A stretch of DNA of 64,000 nucleotides, taken from contig OU452198.1 in the NCBI GenBank assembly GCA_911728435.2, positions 30,905,902 to 30,969,901 of the forward strand, in the 5' to 3' direction. The translations under genes were made by a program, and so were the position numbers. Under the pieces are notes generated by a model. That model ran no database searches and was not told the DNA's origin. It saw nothing but the letters and a program-made list of their open reading frames with translations. Positions 53,779 to 64,000 of the stretch are shown here, piece after piece (position 1 is the stretch's first letter; each line of letters starts with the position of its first letter). This stretch comes from Apoderus coryli. Lineage: Eukaryota > Arthropoda > Insecta > Coleoptera > Attelabidae.

Positions 53779-55500
53779 CTAGGTAGGATATCGCCTCGGT
53801 TGTGCGCATGTAGATGGGGAGTGTGACGTCGTTTGTGCCCGTGCATGGTAATAAGAACACAGAGCCAAGTTACGAGAAACATGAAACAGACATGATTGAT
53901 CTAAACATACTTCCTGCATCCAATCTATTAAGAGCCGTACATCCCAAATAGTCTTATTCTGCGTTGGGGGATTCGCAATATCAATATTCTTTAACATTTG
54001 TTTCATCACTGGATTTCCCGAAATTGCCCAATTCGCTATGACAGATTTATGAATTTTAATTGTGCTAGGGTACAATTTTGGATGTAAATATAGATAGCTT
54101 AAATACTGCGCAACTTCAGAAGGGTCAGGCTTGTTGGGATCTAATTTAAATTGTTTAAATCTTGACTCCCAGGCTTTCCAAGGAGCAACATACGTTTTTA
54201 AAGTGGATGATCTCCAAGACTTACACCAGCAATTCTTTATCTTCTTTTTCTCAACTAGATACACAACTGACCTAGCTCGAACTTTCCAAGCCTTGTTTAG
54301 AACAAAGATTGTGTGCATTTGGAAGATGGGTTAACGTCGAGGCATCTGTCAAGTGATGCTGAAGATTCCTTATTTGGAATGGATGATCTAGAGCACGATT
54401 CTTCAAATCGGCTCTCCAGAAAAGCCTTTCCCACTTCGGCGCTATTATAATTTATGTTCCCTTGCAACCGTCGAGGTGAGATAGAACGTGTGGCATTAGG
54501 GACGAGGCGGGGGTGGAAAACCCAAACCAACATTTTCTCTTTTTTTTTTTTCTTTTTTTTTTTGTATTGTCATGATTATCTGTATGAATCGTATTGCTTT
54601 TTGTGATCGGATCTTGTGGGGGATATTACTTTTTTTTGGTTTTGTTATTTTTGTATATATGCATAAATATTATTCAGAATATTATAATGATTTGTGTATA
54701 GGTGTGAGCACTGTTGATTTGGTTTTGTAAACCTATTCTTGAGACCAGTGTTGCCTTCAAACACTGTTTAAAGAATTTTGTAACCATGTGTATGTAAAAC
54801 GGGAAATATTTGAATAAAGATTTGTTAAGAAAAGCCAGTCTGCAATTCAACTGTCTGCTGAATGCATCTGTGAACAGAGCCTTTTTGTCATCCCAGGTCA
54901 CATATCCGGGAACCACATGAGACCGACTGGTCGCAAAGAGATCAACTTCTGAAATTCGACTGGTAACAATTTGCTAAAGATGCCAATCCGGCTGGTGGTT
55001 CTGCCGCGATAAACTGTCTGCCAGACTGTTTTATATTCCCGGTATGTAATATGGAAGTAGAGTTATTCTCATCTGATAAGCTCTGATGAGCCAAAACTTT
55101 TTATGTTCTATACCCCCCATTCGCATTCCTGAAGAGCTAAAGATGGAACTAGAAACTTCCTGGTTTTGTTTAAAACTGAGAATTTTCCTCTGATCCACAA
55201 TTGAGAAAAACTTTCGGTGTTGTGGTATTATTGGAATGTGAAAGAAGGCCTGGGATATAGCAAAGATTGTGTACATTAATCTTTGGATATAGGTATCTAG
55301 TTTGACAAGAAAGTTGCAGAGCGTTCAAATGATTGGTGAGACAAAACTTTTTCGGACTCAGAAAGGAGTTTTAAATCTTGAAATTCATTATCGGACTGGT
55401 CAAGCCGTCGGATTTCGGAAATGGAAATAGTTTGGAAAGGTAGACGCTGTCTGAAGTCTTTTGTTTTAGCATATTCTGAATTTCGTAGTCCAGACTAGTT
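53779..55500 (-). pseudogene. DIRS-like retrotransposon remnant (RT, RNase H, tyrosine recombinase)
   Basis: In minus-strand order: LSKLFPFPKSDGLTSPIMNF (RT start, 55.45-55.35 kb), AISQAFFHIPIIPQHRKFFS (the DLxxAYxHIPI block, 55.27-55.03 kb; the catalytic D is not seen, reading AIS), VTWDDKKALFTDAFSRQ (RNase H start, about 54.9 kb), and then SSTLKTYVAPWKAWESRFKQ with APSTI-like YPSTIKIHKSVIANWAISG and NKTIWDVRLLIDWM (N-terminal domain of a DIRS tyrosine recombinase, 54318-53779). Catalytic RT boxes and the C-terminal HxxR...Y of the recombinase are missing. The order gag-RT-RH-YR and the domain style identify DIRS rather than Ty3 or BEL. Confidence 0.7.
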
Positions 55501-56510
55501 TGTTTGTTACGTTACTTGATTGGAAATAATGAAAATAACACAATTATAATAATAATTATTAAAATTCTATTTCGTTGCGCAGGTCATATATTTTTGATTA
55601 TAATATATCTTGTGGGGTATTAATAAATTGAATAATAATGGTATCTAATAATAATGATTGAACAAAATATAGATTACATAGGATATATGGTAAATAAATA
55701 GTTTTATTGATTTTTAAAAATAATATTTTTTTTAACCGTATTCTTTTCTGGAGAATACGTAGCTGAGATAATATACAATGATCCAACTTTATACAAAAAT
55801 AAAACAGTTTTTTACAAAATACTGGGTACAATGCCTACTTAATGGCGTTCATTGATCTTCATATGTTTTTTTTGGGTTGTAGGTTCAGTGAAAATTATAC
55901 TTTTCTTTTTATATTGCGACGTTTCGTTGCACAGTATTCATAAAATAAAAATGCTTGATTTTACCTTGGACAAAAATTCTTCATATGTATATGCTTGATC
56001 TCCAAATAAATTTCCAAATCCACTGTTTGAGCATAAGATTTATTTAATATTACACTCCTCTCCATATATGCACTATTTTTTTAAGATTGATATTATTTAA
56101 GTCCACTTTTACTATACCCTCGTAAAAAAAATAAAAGTATACGATACTTAAGTACCTATAGACTGTAGAAAGTATTTTTCTCTACTTTGCTAGTTTCGTT
56201 TCTCTGTCCTACCTAGTTACTGCAAAAATAGTTAGATATTTTTTGTGTGTATTGACCGATATCTTATTATTTCTACTATTTCTCTGTATTTTGCAATATC
56301 AGTCAATGCGTATCTATAAGATTATTATAATGTCTACAATGTAGCACCACCCACAAAATTATGTAGAATAGTTCATTGTTTGCAAAGAATTAATCATTGC
56401 AACATATAAAATATGATCTACTTCTTAATACTTGTGATATTGTAAGTAATCTGTATCAAATATCTCTTTGCTGACTGGACGACCTTAACAAAAAAATGCA
56501 ATCTGATGCA
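55501..56510. other. Repeat tail and empty sequence
   Basis: The bases 55520-55620 (GGAAATAATGAAAATAACAC, then (ATT)n, GCGCAGGTCATATATTT) match the LINE/SINE 3' ends at 4040-4150 and 49790-49860. At 55917-55945 the minus strand has CGAAACGTC preceded by a truncated core. No gene is seen. Confidence 0.45.
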
Positions 56511-56602
56511 CTTTCTCCCTGCCTTAAGAATGTACAGTATATACAGGGTTACACTCCCAATATATACAGGGTATCCCACCGGGAACGAAATCGATCAGTA
56601 TA

Positions 56603-59473
56603 CAGGGTTATTCACGTCATACGACACGGAGTAGTATGGCTAGACTATTTAATTTCCTAAAAGTTTTATTCATGGGTCCGATAAAAATGATTTATGGCTA
56701 CATTTTAAAAATATTGTGAATATATACAGGGTATATAAAAAAATTCACACATATTCGTTTGTTCATTTTAAGCCAATCTGGGCTAATAAATATACCCACT
56801 CATCACTTGTTACGCCAAATATAAAAAACTCCTTATAATAAATACAGCGTGTCCAATAATATAAGTTATATTAACGTAAAGTTTAATTCGAAATAACTTG
56901 TTTATTTCAAATGGAATACCCGGTGTATGAAATAAAAATTAGATGCACAAAGTAATTATCTGTCAAATATTATAATACAATGCACATATTCATAATATTA
57001 GGCGAATTGTTAATTGAACCTGATGATGATGAAATTAATTATCTATTAAGTAATCACTAAAAGGTTTTCCTATAGATATGTATATTTTTAATTTTGCATG
57101 GAAAAAGCACATATTGGTAGTAATAGGAAGAATTTTTCAAAATTATAATATTTGTCAAGTCAGCCATGAGAATTTGACAAACCATATATTTAAACAATAA
57201 CATAATAAATAAATACATTTTTAACTTAAATTAAATAACAAGATATGCATAACTACTGATACATTTTATAATAAATGTTCAAAATGATTGGACTCTAGGC
57301 ACATTTGAATCCTTTTCTTAAATCCTTCAACAACTTTAACTTGGTGTAACGCTTCGTTTATTTGCTCCTTCATCTCCTCTATTAAAAAAGTTTGCATTTT
57401 CGATGATTTTGTTCCTGCCCATGTACAAAATTCAACACGATTTAAAATCAAGATTGAAAAGTCCTTGATGCAGTTCCACTGTGTTTGGGTGGTATCTTTC
57501 TTTAAACTGCCTTACACAGTAAAAAAAATCGCGGAGAATTTTACACGAAAAGTGGTCTATATAAATCCACACCATTTCGTGTATATTCTACACTAAGATT
57601 TTTGGTAACTACCGTCTACAATTGACACAAACCAGTGTTATACATAACACACCATATTGTGTAAATTTTACACCAATTCGTGTTAAAAATACACAGAGCA
57701 GTGTAATCTACTTCATTTCTCCGTGTTAAATTTACACTAAACAGTGTTAAATAGACTACACTGAAAGGTGTAATATATTTCTCTACAGTAGGTATTAGCT
57801 ATAGAAAAAAAAACAAATATTTGAATATTTTTAGACTTGTTTATTATATTCAAAAACACATAAAATATTTGAGTCATATTACAAAGGAACTTATGCAAAA
57901 TATCAAAACTATATAAAATTGCAACAGTACAACTGAAACATTTTTAGTTAAAAAACAACAAACTACTTACGTAATAGGTAAATAAAAACTAGAAACAACA
58001 TGGCATTTTATAGGGTTCTTTGTACATTAAACACTTATTGAATCACGTTTCTCAGTCTCTAATAAGTTTTAGGTCTTTTTCCACAAAATTTAATTTAATT
58101 TACAAGTTAACATATCACTCATTTTTATTTGTTTTATAAGACGTTTTAAGTTTTAACCCTCTACGAGACTCAGTACTTAATTCTGTACATGGACAAATCA
58201 TAAACAATCTGGAACTGCGTCGGTGACGCCAGACAAACGACACGCGCATGCGCCACCTTGGACTTATCATATTATTCACTACAGGGTGTATAATCGTTCA
58301 TTGTGCAGTGTAAATTTAAATATTTTTAGTGTACAAGTAATGCGAGTGGTGTATAAAATAACACAGTCTCTGAGAAAGTAACACGGAACAAGCACATAAC
58401 TTGATTTTACACTGTAGTGTGTGAAATATTATTTTACCAAATTTGATTTCGTTACTAGGCCGGCACAATACGAATAATGGTGTAGAATTGTTACACACAA
58501 GGCGTTTACCACTCCGTCGTGTAATTATACACGGGATTTTTTTTTACTGTGTAACAGTCTCTCGAAGACCGCCTTTTTGAGATGATTTTGCGCCGGGAAC
58601 CTTTGAGCGTAAACTCGCGATGCCAGTAAAGCGTTTTCGGACCATTCTCTGAGAATAAAAATCATGTCTATTCTTTCTCTTTTGGAATAGGTTCGCAAAT
58701 TCTCATGGCTGACTTGATAAATATTATAATTTTGAAAATTGTTCCTATTATTACCAATATGTGTGCTTCTTCCATGCAAAATTAAAGATATACATATCTA
58801 TAGGAAAAGTCTACTTTAATTTTTGCATCATCAAATACAGGGTGGTCTACATGAAACTAAGAGATTCAATTAAAAATTCGCCTAATATTATGAATATGTG
58901 CATTTTCGATGAAAACGTCAAGAGTTGTCCAAAGTAAAGTATTATAATATTTGACAGATAATTCCTTTGTGCATCTAATTTTGACCTCATATACCGAGTG
59001 TTCCATTTGAAATAAACAAGTTATTTAGAATTAAACTTTACGTTCATAAGTTATATTATTGGACACCCTGTATTTAGTATTAGGGGTTTTTCATATTTGA
59101 TGAGTGGGTATATTTATCAGCCCAGACTGGCTTAAGAAGAACAAACGAATAGGTGTGAAATTTTCATTAAAATTATGCCTATATTTTTATAAAAACTTAA
59201 ATATTTCAAAAACTGTCAGGTTTAGGTGAGATGTACTTTAATGAAAGTTAGGTTTATTTTGAACGGGGAATCTAAAAATTTATTCATATACAGGGCATTC
59301 CATTTCAAAAACACAACTATGGTTAATTTCTTATATTTGGGACACCCTGTATATATTCAAAATATTTTTAAAATGTAGCCATAAATTATTTTTATCGAAC
59401 CCATGACTCAAACTTTTAAAAAATTAAATAGTTTAGCCACACCATTCCGTGTCGTATGGCGTTAATAACCCTG
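56603..59473. mobile_element. Fold-back Tc1/mariner-like element (copy 2) with nested MITE
   Basis: TA|CAGGGTTATTCACG at the left and TTAATAACCCTG|TA at the right match the 8820-12207 element, including arms and central transposase remnant. Without the MITE at 57515-58551 the element would be about 1.83 kb. The transposase relic (57266-57451 and 58555-58680, minus) shows RERIDMIFILREWSENALLA, YAQRFPAQNHLKKAVFERLL, then the MITE, then the C-terminal EEMKEQINEALHQ...NHFEHLL. Confidence 0.8.
57515..58551. mobile_element. 1037-base MITE with GTGTAA-rich ends and TA duplication
   Basis: CACAGTAAAAAAAATC (57515) and GATTTTTTTTTACTGTG (ending 58551) are inverted termini between TA duplications (57513-57514 and 58552-58553). 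The uninterrupted copy at about 9895-9905 shows the empty site CCTTAACAG. Both ends are crowded with TTACAC/GTGTAA-type half-sites (more than ten in the first 260 bases), possibly transposase binding sites. The middle is AT-rich with no coding frame. Confidence 0.85.
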
Positions 59474-59475
59474 TA

Positions 59476-61080
59476 TACTATTTAAATAAGCGCGTTGTTA
59501 TGTCACACTACCACAGTTTAATATACAGTTACTTGACCTTGTGTCGGCACCTTTGGTATCTCTGTCTTAAAAGCAATTCGCCGCCGCTTATAGTTATAGT
59601 ATAGTATCTTATAGTATATATAGATATAGTATATATAGTAGCGGGCCAGAATGTGTTTTTAGCGTCTACTGACCCTTCTTATCTATAGTTATTATTCTAT
59701 GACACTACGAACCCCGAAAAACGTTACAGTATCAAAGACATATCGCATGAAATAATGCCATTATTGATTGGCATTCCCACGTCATATAATCTTCTATTAC
59801 ATTAAGTTGATAGACTCTGCGGCACTGATGGGAGTGTACAACTATCCCAAACTACGATTGAAATTCTCTCTAAAAGTCTGCAAGTACTCTTTCAGATAAA
59901 ATGTTTGCAGTTGAGTATCTATTTCATTTTGTATTGTAACCTTTTGGCCTCTGAGTTTATTGAGATTAAGATGAAGCTAAGAAACCTATACGCTGATGGG
60001 AAAATTGTGTCAACAAAGTTTTGGAAAGAAGATGAAGAGAAAATATAAAAAAATTGCTATATGCAACATTTTGTTAAAAATAAAAATTGTATATGGAAGG
60101 ACACAACAATAAAAAATAAGATTACAACACACCTTAATAACGAAATAATAAAAATAACTGCCAATATTTTTTTTTAATTATTATTTTTCTGCTCACAACC
60201 ACACCTTTCGAATTGTGCCGCTTGAATCACCTTGTATGATTTAATCAAGAATCAGACTACACTAAAAAATAAAAATCCTATAAATTTGAGAAAATGAACA
60301 TAAAGTGAGCATTTAACATTTTATTTTTTGCCTGATTTAACTGATTATACACATGGGAAACAGCACGCAATGTAGCGATTATAGGACTAGAATAAAAAAG
60401 CGCTCAAATCACATTTACATATATACATACCTGAGTACTTTGATAAAAATTGTGAAACATATAAATTTCCCATTTACCAAGTTCTCAGAAAAAATGGAAT
60501 TTAGATAATTTTTTAATTTAACATTTAGGAGTGTGGGGGAAGGGAGTCTTATGGTTGCAGGACAAAACAGGCATGAGCAGTGGTCATCTATATAGATAAA
60601 TATCTCTAGTAAAACATTATTTTTTTTTGGCATGCAAATATCTCATTTGTTATCGTCGACAATTTGTTATATCGTTGGTACTTGGTAATAATTTATACAA
60701 GGTCGTTCTCTTTTCATTTCTTTACTTATTTACAGACGTACAGTGTGTCAGTATTTTCAAAATGATACATGTTTAAAAGAAAATCCGAGACACGTCAATT
60801 TTGATTTATGTTTAAATAAATAAATAAATGATTTATTATGCAAAAAAAAAAGAAACACTGTTATAATGTTTAAATTGTTACACTATTTAATAGTATACAT
60901 TATCACAACTAATAAAGGAAAAAAAATTAACAGTATCCTTTTGTGCACAAAAGGCAAGAGTTTGGCGGAAAGCCATTCTACCACTCTACCTATAAATTAA
61001 TTTTTCATCGACAAAGAAGAGAAAAAAAATCATACAAAAAACAATAAGATTACATCATTCCAGAAAAAAAAACAAATCAG
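59476..61080. other. No gene; simple repeats
   Basis: A (TA)-rich run lies at 59590-59640 (ATAGTATATATAG). At 60815-60835 a (TAAA)n run probably is the minus-strand 3' tail of the LINE at 61094. The rest is unremarkable. Confidence 0.45.
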
Positions 61081-61093
61081 AACATTATGTTTT

Positions 61094-62290
61094 TTATATT
61101 ATTCTCTCTTTTAAACAATGCTTGAACATGTCCAACGACAAACCCAGCAAATCACCGAAATCATGCTTCAGATGTGCAGCCATGTAGGCAAAACACCTCT
61201 CGAACCTAGAAGTTGTATGCTGAGGAACAGTAAACGAGTCTTTACGTATCTGGTGCACCTCAGACCTTCTCACAAGTAAATCATATAGATACGTTGGTGT
61301 TTGAGAGGCGTAAACTTTATATAGCATCACTGTGTATAAAAATCTGACTCTACAAGGTATTTTGAGTTCTCCAAGCATATTTATGTATGGCGTAATATGT
61401 GCGCGATAGGGAACTTTACATATGAACCGAATGCAAGCATTCTGCACTCTTTGCAATTTATCTTTGTTGTAATTAGGCAAAAAATGATAGTAAACAGGAG
61501 AGCAGTATTTAATATGAGGATAAATTAGTGACTTGATTAATTTCGACTTAGTCGATTCGTCCAGCAAACCCCTCAGATGGAAAATCGAGCTAAGTCTATA
61601 GAAACAGTTCCTATATGATCGTTAAAGCTCAATCTATCATCTACAATCACACCAAGATTCTTAGATTTCTGCACCCACTCAACGTTGACATGGTCGATAT
61701 AAATCCTATAGTTACCTGTTATACATATTTTGTGTCTCTCACCGCCCACGCACAATGCAACTGACTTTTTGGGGTTGATTTTTAAGCCGTTAACAATACA
61801 CAAACCTGAAAAAGCCTCCAAATCAGTGTTCACGGCTGCCATAGCCCAATCTGAGTCTTTAATAGAAAAAGACTTATAGAGTTGAATGTCGGCAGCATAC
61901 ATATGATAGTTAGTAAAACTGAAACTTACATCGAATGTACATATAGAAAAGAGAAGTGGGCCCAGTATGCTACCTTGAGGGACTCCACACTCCAAAATCA
62001 GAAAGGATAGAGCCGCTCAACTTAACTCTTTGTTTTCTATCAAAAAGATAACTTTTGAACCAATTCAAGGAGGAATCGACAAAGCTCAGGTATTTCAGCT
62101 TTGCCAGAAGTAATTGAAAATACACAGAGTCAAATGCTTTGCTCTGATCAAGCAAAAGTAGTACGCTTACCTGTGACTTATCAAGGGATTGTGCCAGATC
62201 GTTTGTGACCTTAAGCAACGCTGTCCAGGTGCTATTTTTTTTTCGAAAACCAGATTGTTCCACAGATATTTAGCAATTTTGTATTTGATC
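61094..62290 (-). pseudogene. CR1/Jockey-like LINE with a mutated RT active site
   Basis: Minus-strand blocks: VEQSGFRKKNSTWTALLKV, VLLLLDQSKAFDSVYF (first catalytic D), NWFKSYLFDRKQRVKLSG; then, after a frameshift near 61990, GVPQGSILGPLLFSI, HMYAADIQLY, GLKINPKKSVALCVGG, NLGVIVDDRLSFNDHI; then LIYPHIKYCSPVYYHFLPN and FERCFAYMAAHLK to the end at 61094. The usual YADD reads YAAD (GCC at 61893-61891), so the first of the paired aspartates is lost. Endonuclease and ORF1 are absent. A (TTTA)n-like tail follows at the left. Confidence 0.8.
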
Positions 62291-62935
62291 TGCAGTCAGA
62301 GCCATCGCACCATCTAAGTCAGGTTTATTTTAAATTACAACCCTATATTTTAGGACACTTTTGTGTTGCTGCTGTCGTCCTAAGTACAATGATGTACCAC
62401 ATGTCTGTGGGGGGTAACATAAGAAATGAGAGGTTTTCCTAACGAAGTCAATTTTGATATTTTCACCGTTACTCACTATAACTGCCGTTATTGGACTAAC
62501 AAATTTGCGTGTCTGGCACATTTGACCTTGAATGGCACGATACCTTGTTATGGTTCAGCCTCATAGGTATTATTTTCTCTCCCGATAATTTTGTTTTGCT
62601 CTTTACGGTAGTGATTGTGTTACTTTCTCTTGTTGACCTTTGCTGTGTTTTTACGTGTTTTTTCCGATTTTCATTTAAAACTGTTTTCCTCATTCTAAAT
62701 TACCTCTCTTCAATAATTACCTCTGTGCTTTTGGAACTTTCTTTAGATGGCAAACCACCTTAGCGAGGCCGATCGGATTACAATCCTAATGATGGTCGGT
62801 TAAGGCGACCGAAAAAGATTATGATCAGGTTTGTGCATTCTGAACGACATATTTCAAAATCTACTCAAAATTGATGATTTTTTTGTCACTCAAACTTGCC
62901 ATTAACGTGAAAATTTCGGCAACCCCATTTACACA
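62291..62935. other. Unassigned sequence upstream of the LINE
   Basis: Frames of 60-85 codons exist on both strands (for example minus 62330-62521), but none matches a family I know. It could be a remnant of the LINE's 5' part or unrelated. A CGATCGGATTACAATCC block lies at 62770. Confidence 0.35.
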
Positions 62936-62939
62936 AAAA

Positions 62940-64000
62940 ATATAATAAACTGTTGCACTCGAGGCACGAATAGCTCTCCATATTTAAGTGTAAAGTAATA
63001 ATTTTATGACCTTTTTGTCATTTATCTAAAATTTATATATTTTTTTTTGTTTTAGCCATCATCTATCTTTTTTTTTGAAGTATTGGGTTTTGTTCCTTTT
63101 TCTTCTCTTTGGAGTCACTATTTATACGTACATATTTTATATTTCAGATCTTCTAGGCCAAGTTCTTGTACGCAATATAGTTGATTTTTTTTTAGTTTTA
63201 TTATAAAATTTATTTTCCCCCTTTTCTACTATTTACGAACGCCTATGTAAACAAAATTGTTATGCTGCATGTTGTAGGTTATCTTATATCAAAGCTATAT
63301 ATAATTAGCTAATTTTTCGTTTTTGACCCTTTTTTACACTATTTTCGAACACCCGTGTGAACCAGTTCATTTATGTAACATTTTTTATGTTATTCTATCA
63401 CAACTATGAAAAATTATTCCGTATTTCGAATAAGTTTAGGAAGTATATATTTTTTTTATTTTGACCCCTTTTACACTATTTACGAACGCCTATGAAAACA
63501 AGTTATTTATAACATATTTTATAGCTTATATTCTATCAAAGCTATAAATAACTAGTCAATATTTCTGCTATTTTTAAGAAATACGTTTTTTTCTAACCTT
63601 TTTACCCCATTTTACACTTTTTTCAAATGTCAATGTGGTCTAATTGTTTAGGTTAAATATTTTAGGTTATATTTAATTAAACGCACAAAAAATTATTCAA
63701 TATTTCGGATAAGTTTAAGAATTATGATTTTTTAAATTTTTGACCCCTCTTTTATACCCCTTGCCTACGCTCAATGTTAATCACCACCTATAAATATCCT
63801 ATAGTATTTTCGTACCAAATGTGGTTAAAATCCGTTAAAAAGTGGTTTTTGAGTTATATTTAATTAAACACACACAAAATTTATCAATTTTTCGGATAAG
63901 TTTAAGAACTATGATTTTTTTAATTTTTGAATCCTCTTTTAAACCCCTTGCCTACGCTCCATGTTAATCACCACCTACAAATATCCTATAGTATTTCCGT
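62940..64000 (+). repeat. Degenerate tandem repeat, running off the window
   Basis: At least six diverged units start with TTTGACCCCTTTTACACTAT-like sequence (about 63218, 63323, 63460, 63597, 63742 and 63928), followed by TACGAACGCCTATG and TATCAAAGCTATAAATA, then TATTTCGGATAAGTTTA. Spacing varies from about 105 to 185 bases. A lone copy sits at 18300-18420. It resembles an old satellite or the body of a long repeat. AAATGTGGTTAAAATCCGTT near 63820 resembles the tail-type motif at 27800. Confidence 0.65.

Noticed and set aside
55070..55090. CTGATGAG as a ribozyme core
   Set aside because: No stem II or GAAA follows in range. It lies in the DIRS remnant.
55917..55945. Hammerhead on the minus strand ending CGAAACGTC
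   Set aside because: Only the 3' half remains. The CTGANGA core and stem II are missing.
62509..62763. Hydrophobic 84-codon frame as a membrane protein
   Set aside because: It overlaps equally long frames on the other strand and has no homology or gene context.

Overview
The window looks like an arthropod, most likely insect, nuclear genome. It is A+T-rich, its genes have GT-AG introns, and it is packed with degraded mobile elements typical of insects: CR1/Jockey-like and other non-LTR retrotransposons, BEL/Pao, DIRS, Crypton, Transib, many Tc1/mariner-like elements with TA target duplications, and a tRNA-derived SINE. No species can be named from sequence alone, and no bacterial, organellar or rRNA sequence was seen.

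Only two host genes can be supported. (1) Three 3' exons of a single-pass membrane protein with a cytoplasmic FxNPxF sorting signal (2694-6735, +; amnionless-like is my best guess). Its last intron holds a LINE, a SINE and transposase debris. (2) A complete small RING-finger gene of the RING1/RING2 (Polycomb Sce) type (42760-46229, +; 4 exons) that lacks the usual C-terminal RAWUL domain.

The most unusual content is a set of hammerhead self-cleaving ribozymes. At 20584-24613 a 525-bp repeat forms two nearly identical arrays pointing away from each other (about 4.4 units on the minus strand, about 3.3 on the plus strand). They are joined at 22873/22874 and flanked by a 12-bp direct repeat that looks like a target-site duplication. 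Each unit carries a canonical type I hammerhead (CTGACGA core, GAAAC, GTC cleavage triplet, paired stems I, II and III) plus a second hairpin domain. Further, more minimal hammerheads (CTGANGA, then an extra T, stem II, then GAAAC and a 1-2 bp stem III) lie at 19616, 25194, 25864(-), 36717, 47222, 50051 and 50367. Damaged copies lie at 19148, 28428(-), 28596, 36287(-), 36955 and 47137(-). Many occur as divergent inverted pairs, the same layout as the big array, which suggests one insertion mechanism for a family of ribozyme-bearing retroelements (retrozyme- or Penelope-like).

Layout: 0-2.7 kb sparse AT-rich sequence; 2.7-6.7 kb membrane-protein exons; 7.8-12.2 kb fold-back Tc1-like elements; 13.8-17.5 kb nested LINEs and a MITE; 18.5-25.6 kb hammerhead complex; 25.8-32.4 kb a Tc1-like transposon invaded by BEL/Pao, a 2-kb TIR element and a CR1-like LINE; 32.7-35.5 kb LINE and transposase remnants; 36-39.3 kb inverted repeats enclosing hammerhead repeats and a Transib element with CGACG target duplications; 39.8-42.3 kb LINE end and Crypton copy 2; 42.7-46.3 kb RING gene; 46.5-50.4 kb a fold-back element abutting a full-length Tc1-like element, a SINE and two hammerheads; 50.5-52.3 kb Crypton copy 1 and a LINE end; 53.8-55.5 kb DIRS remnant; 56.6-59.5 kb a fold-back element with a nested MITE; 61-62.3 kb a LINE; 62.9-64 kb a degenerate tandem repeat.
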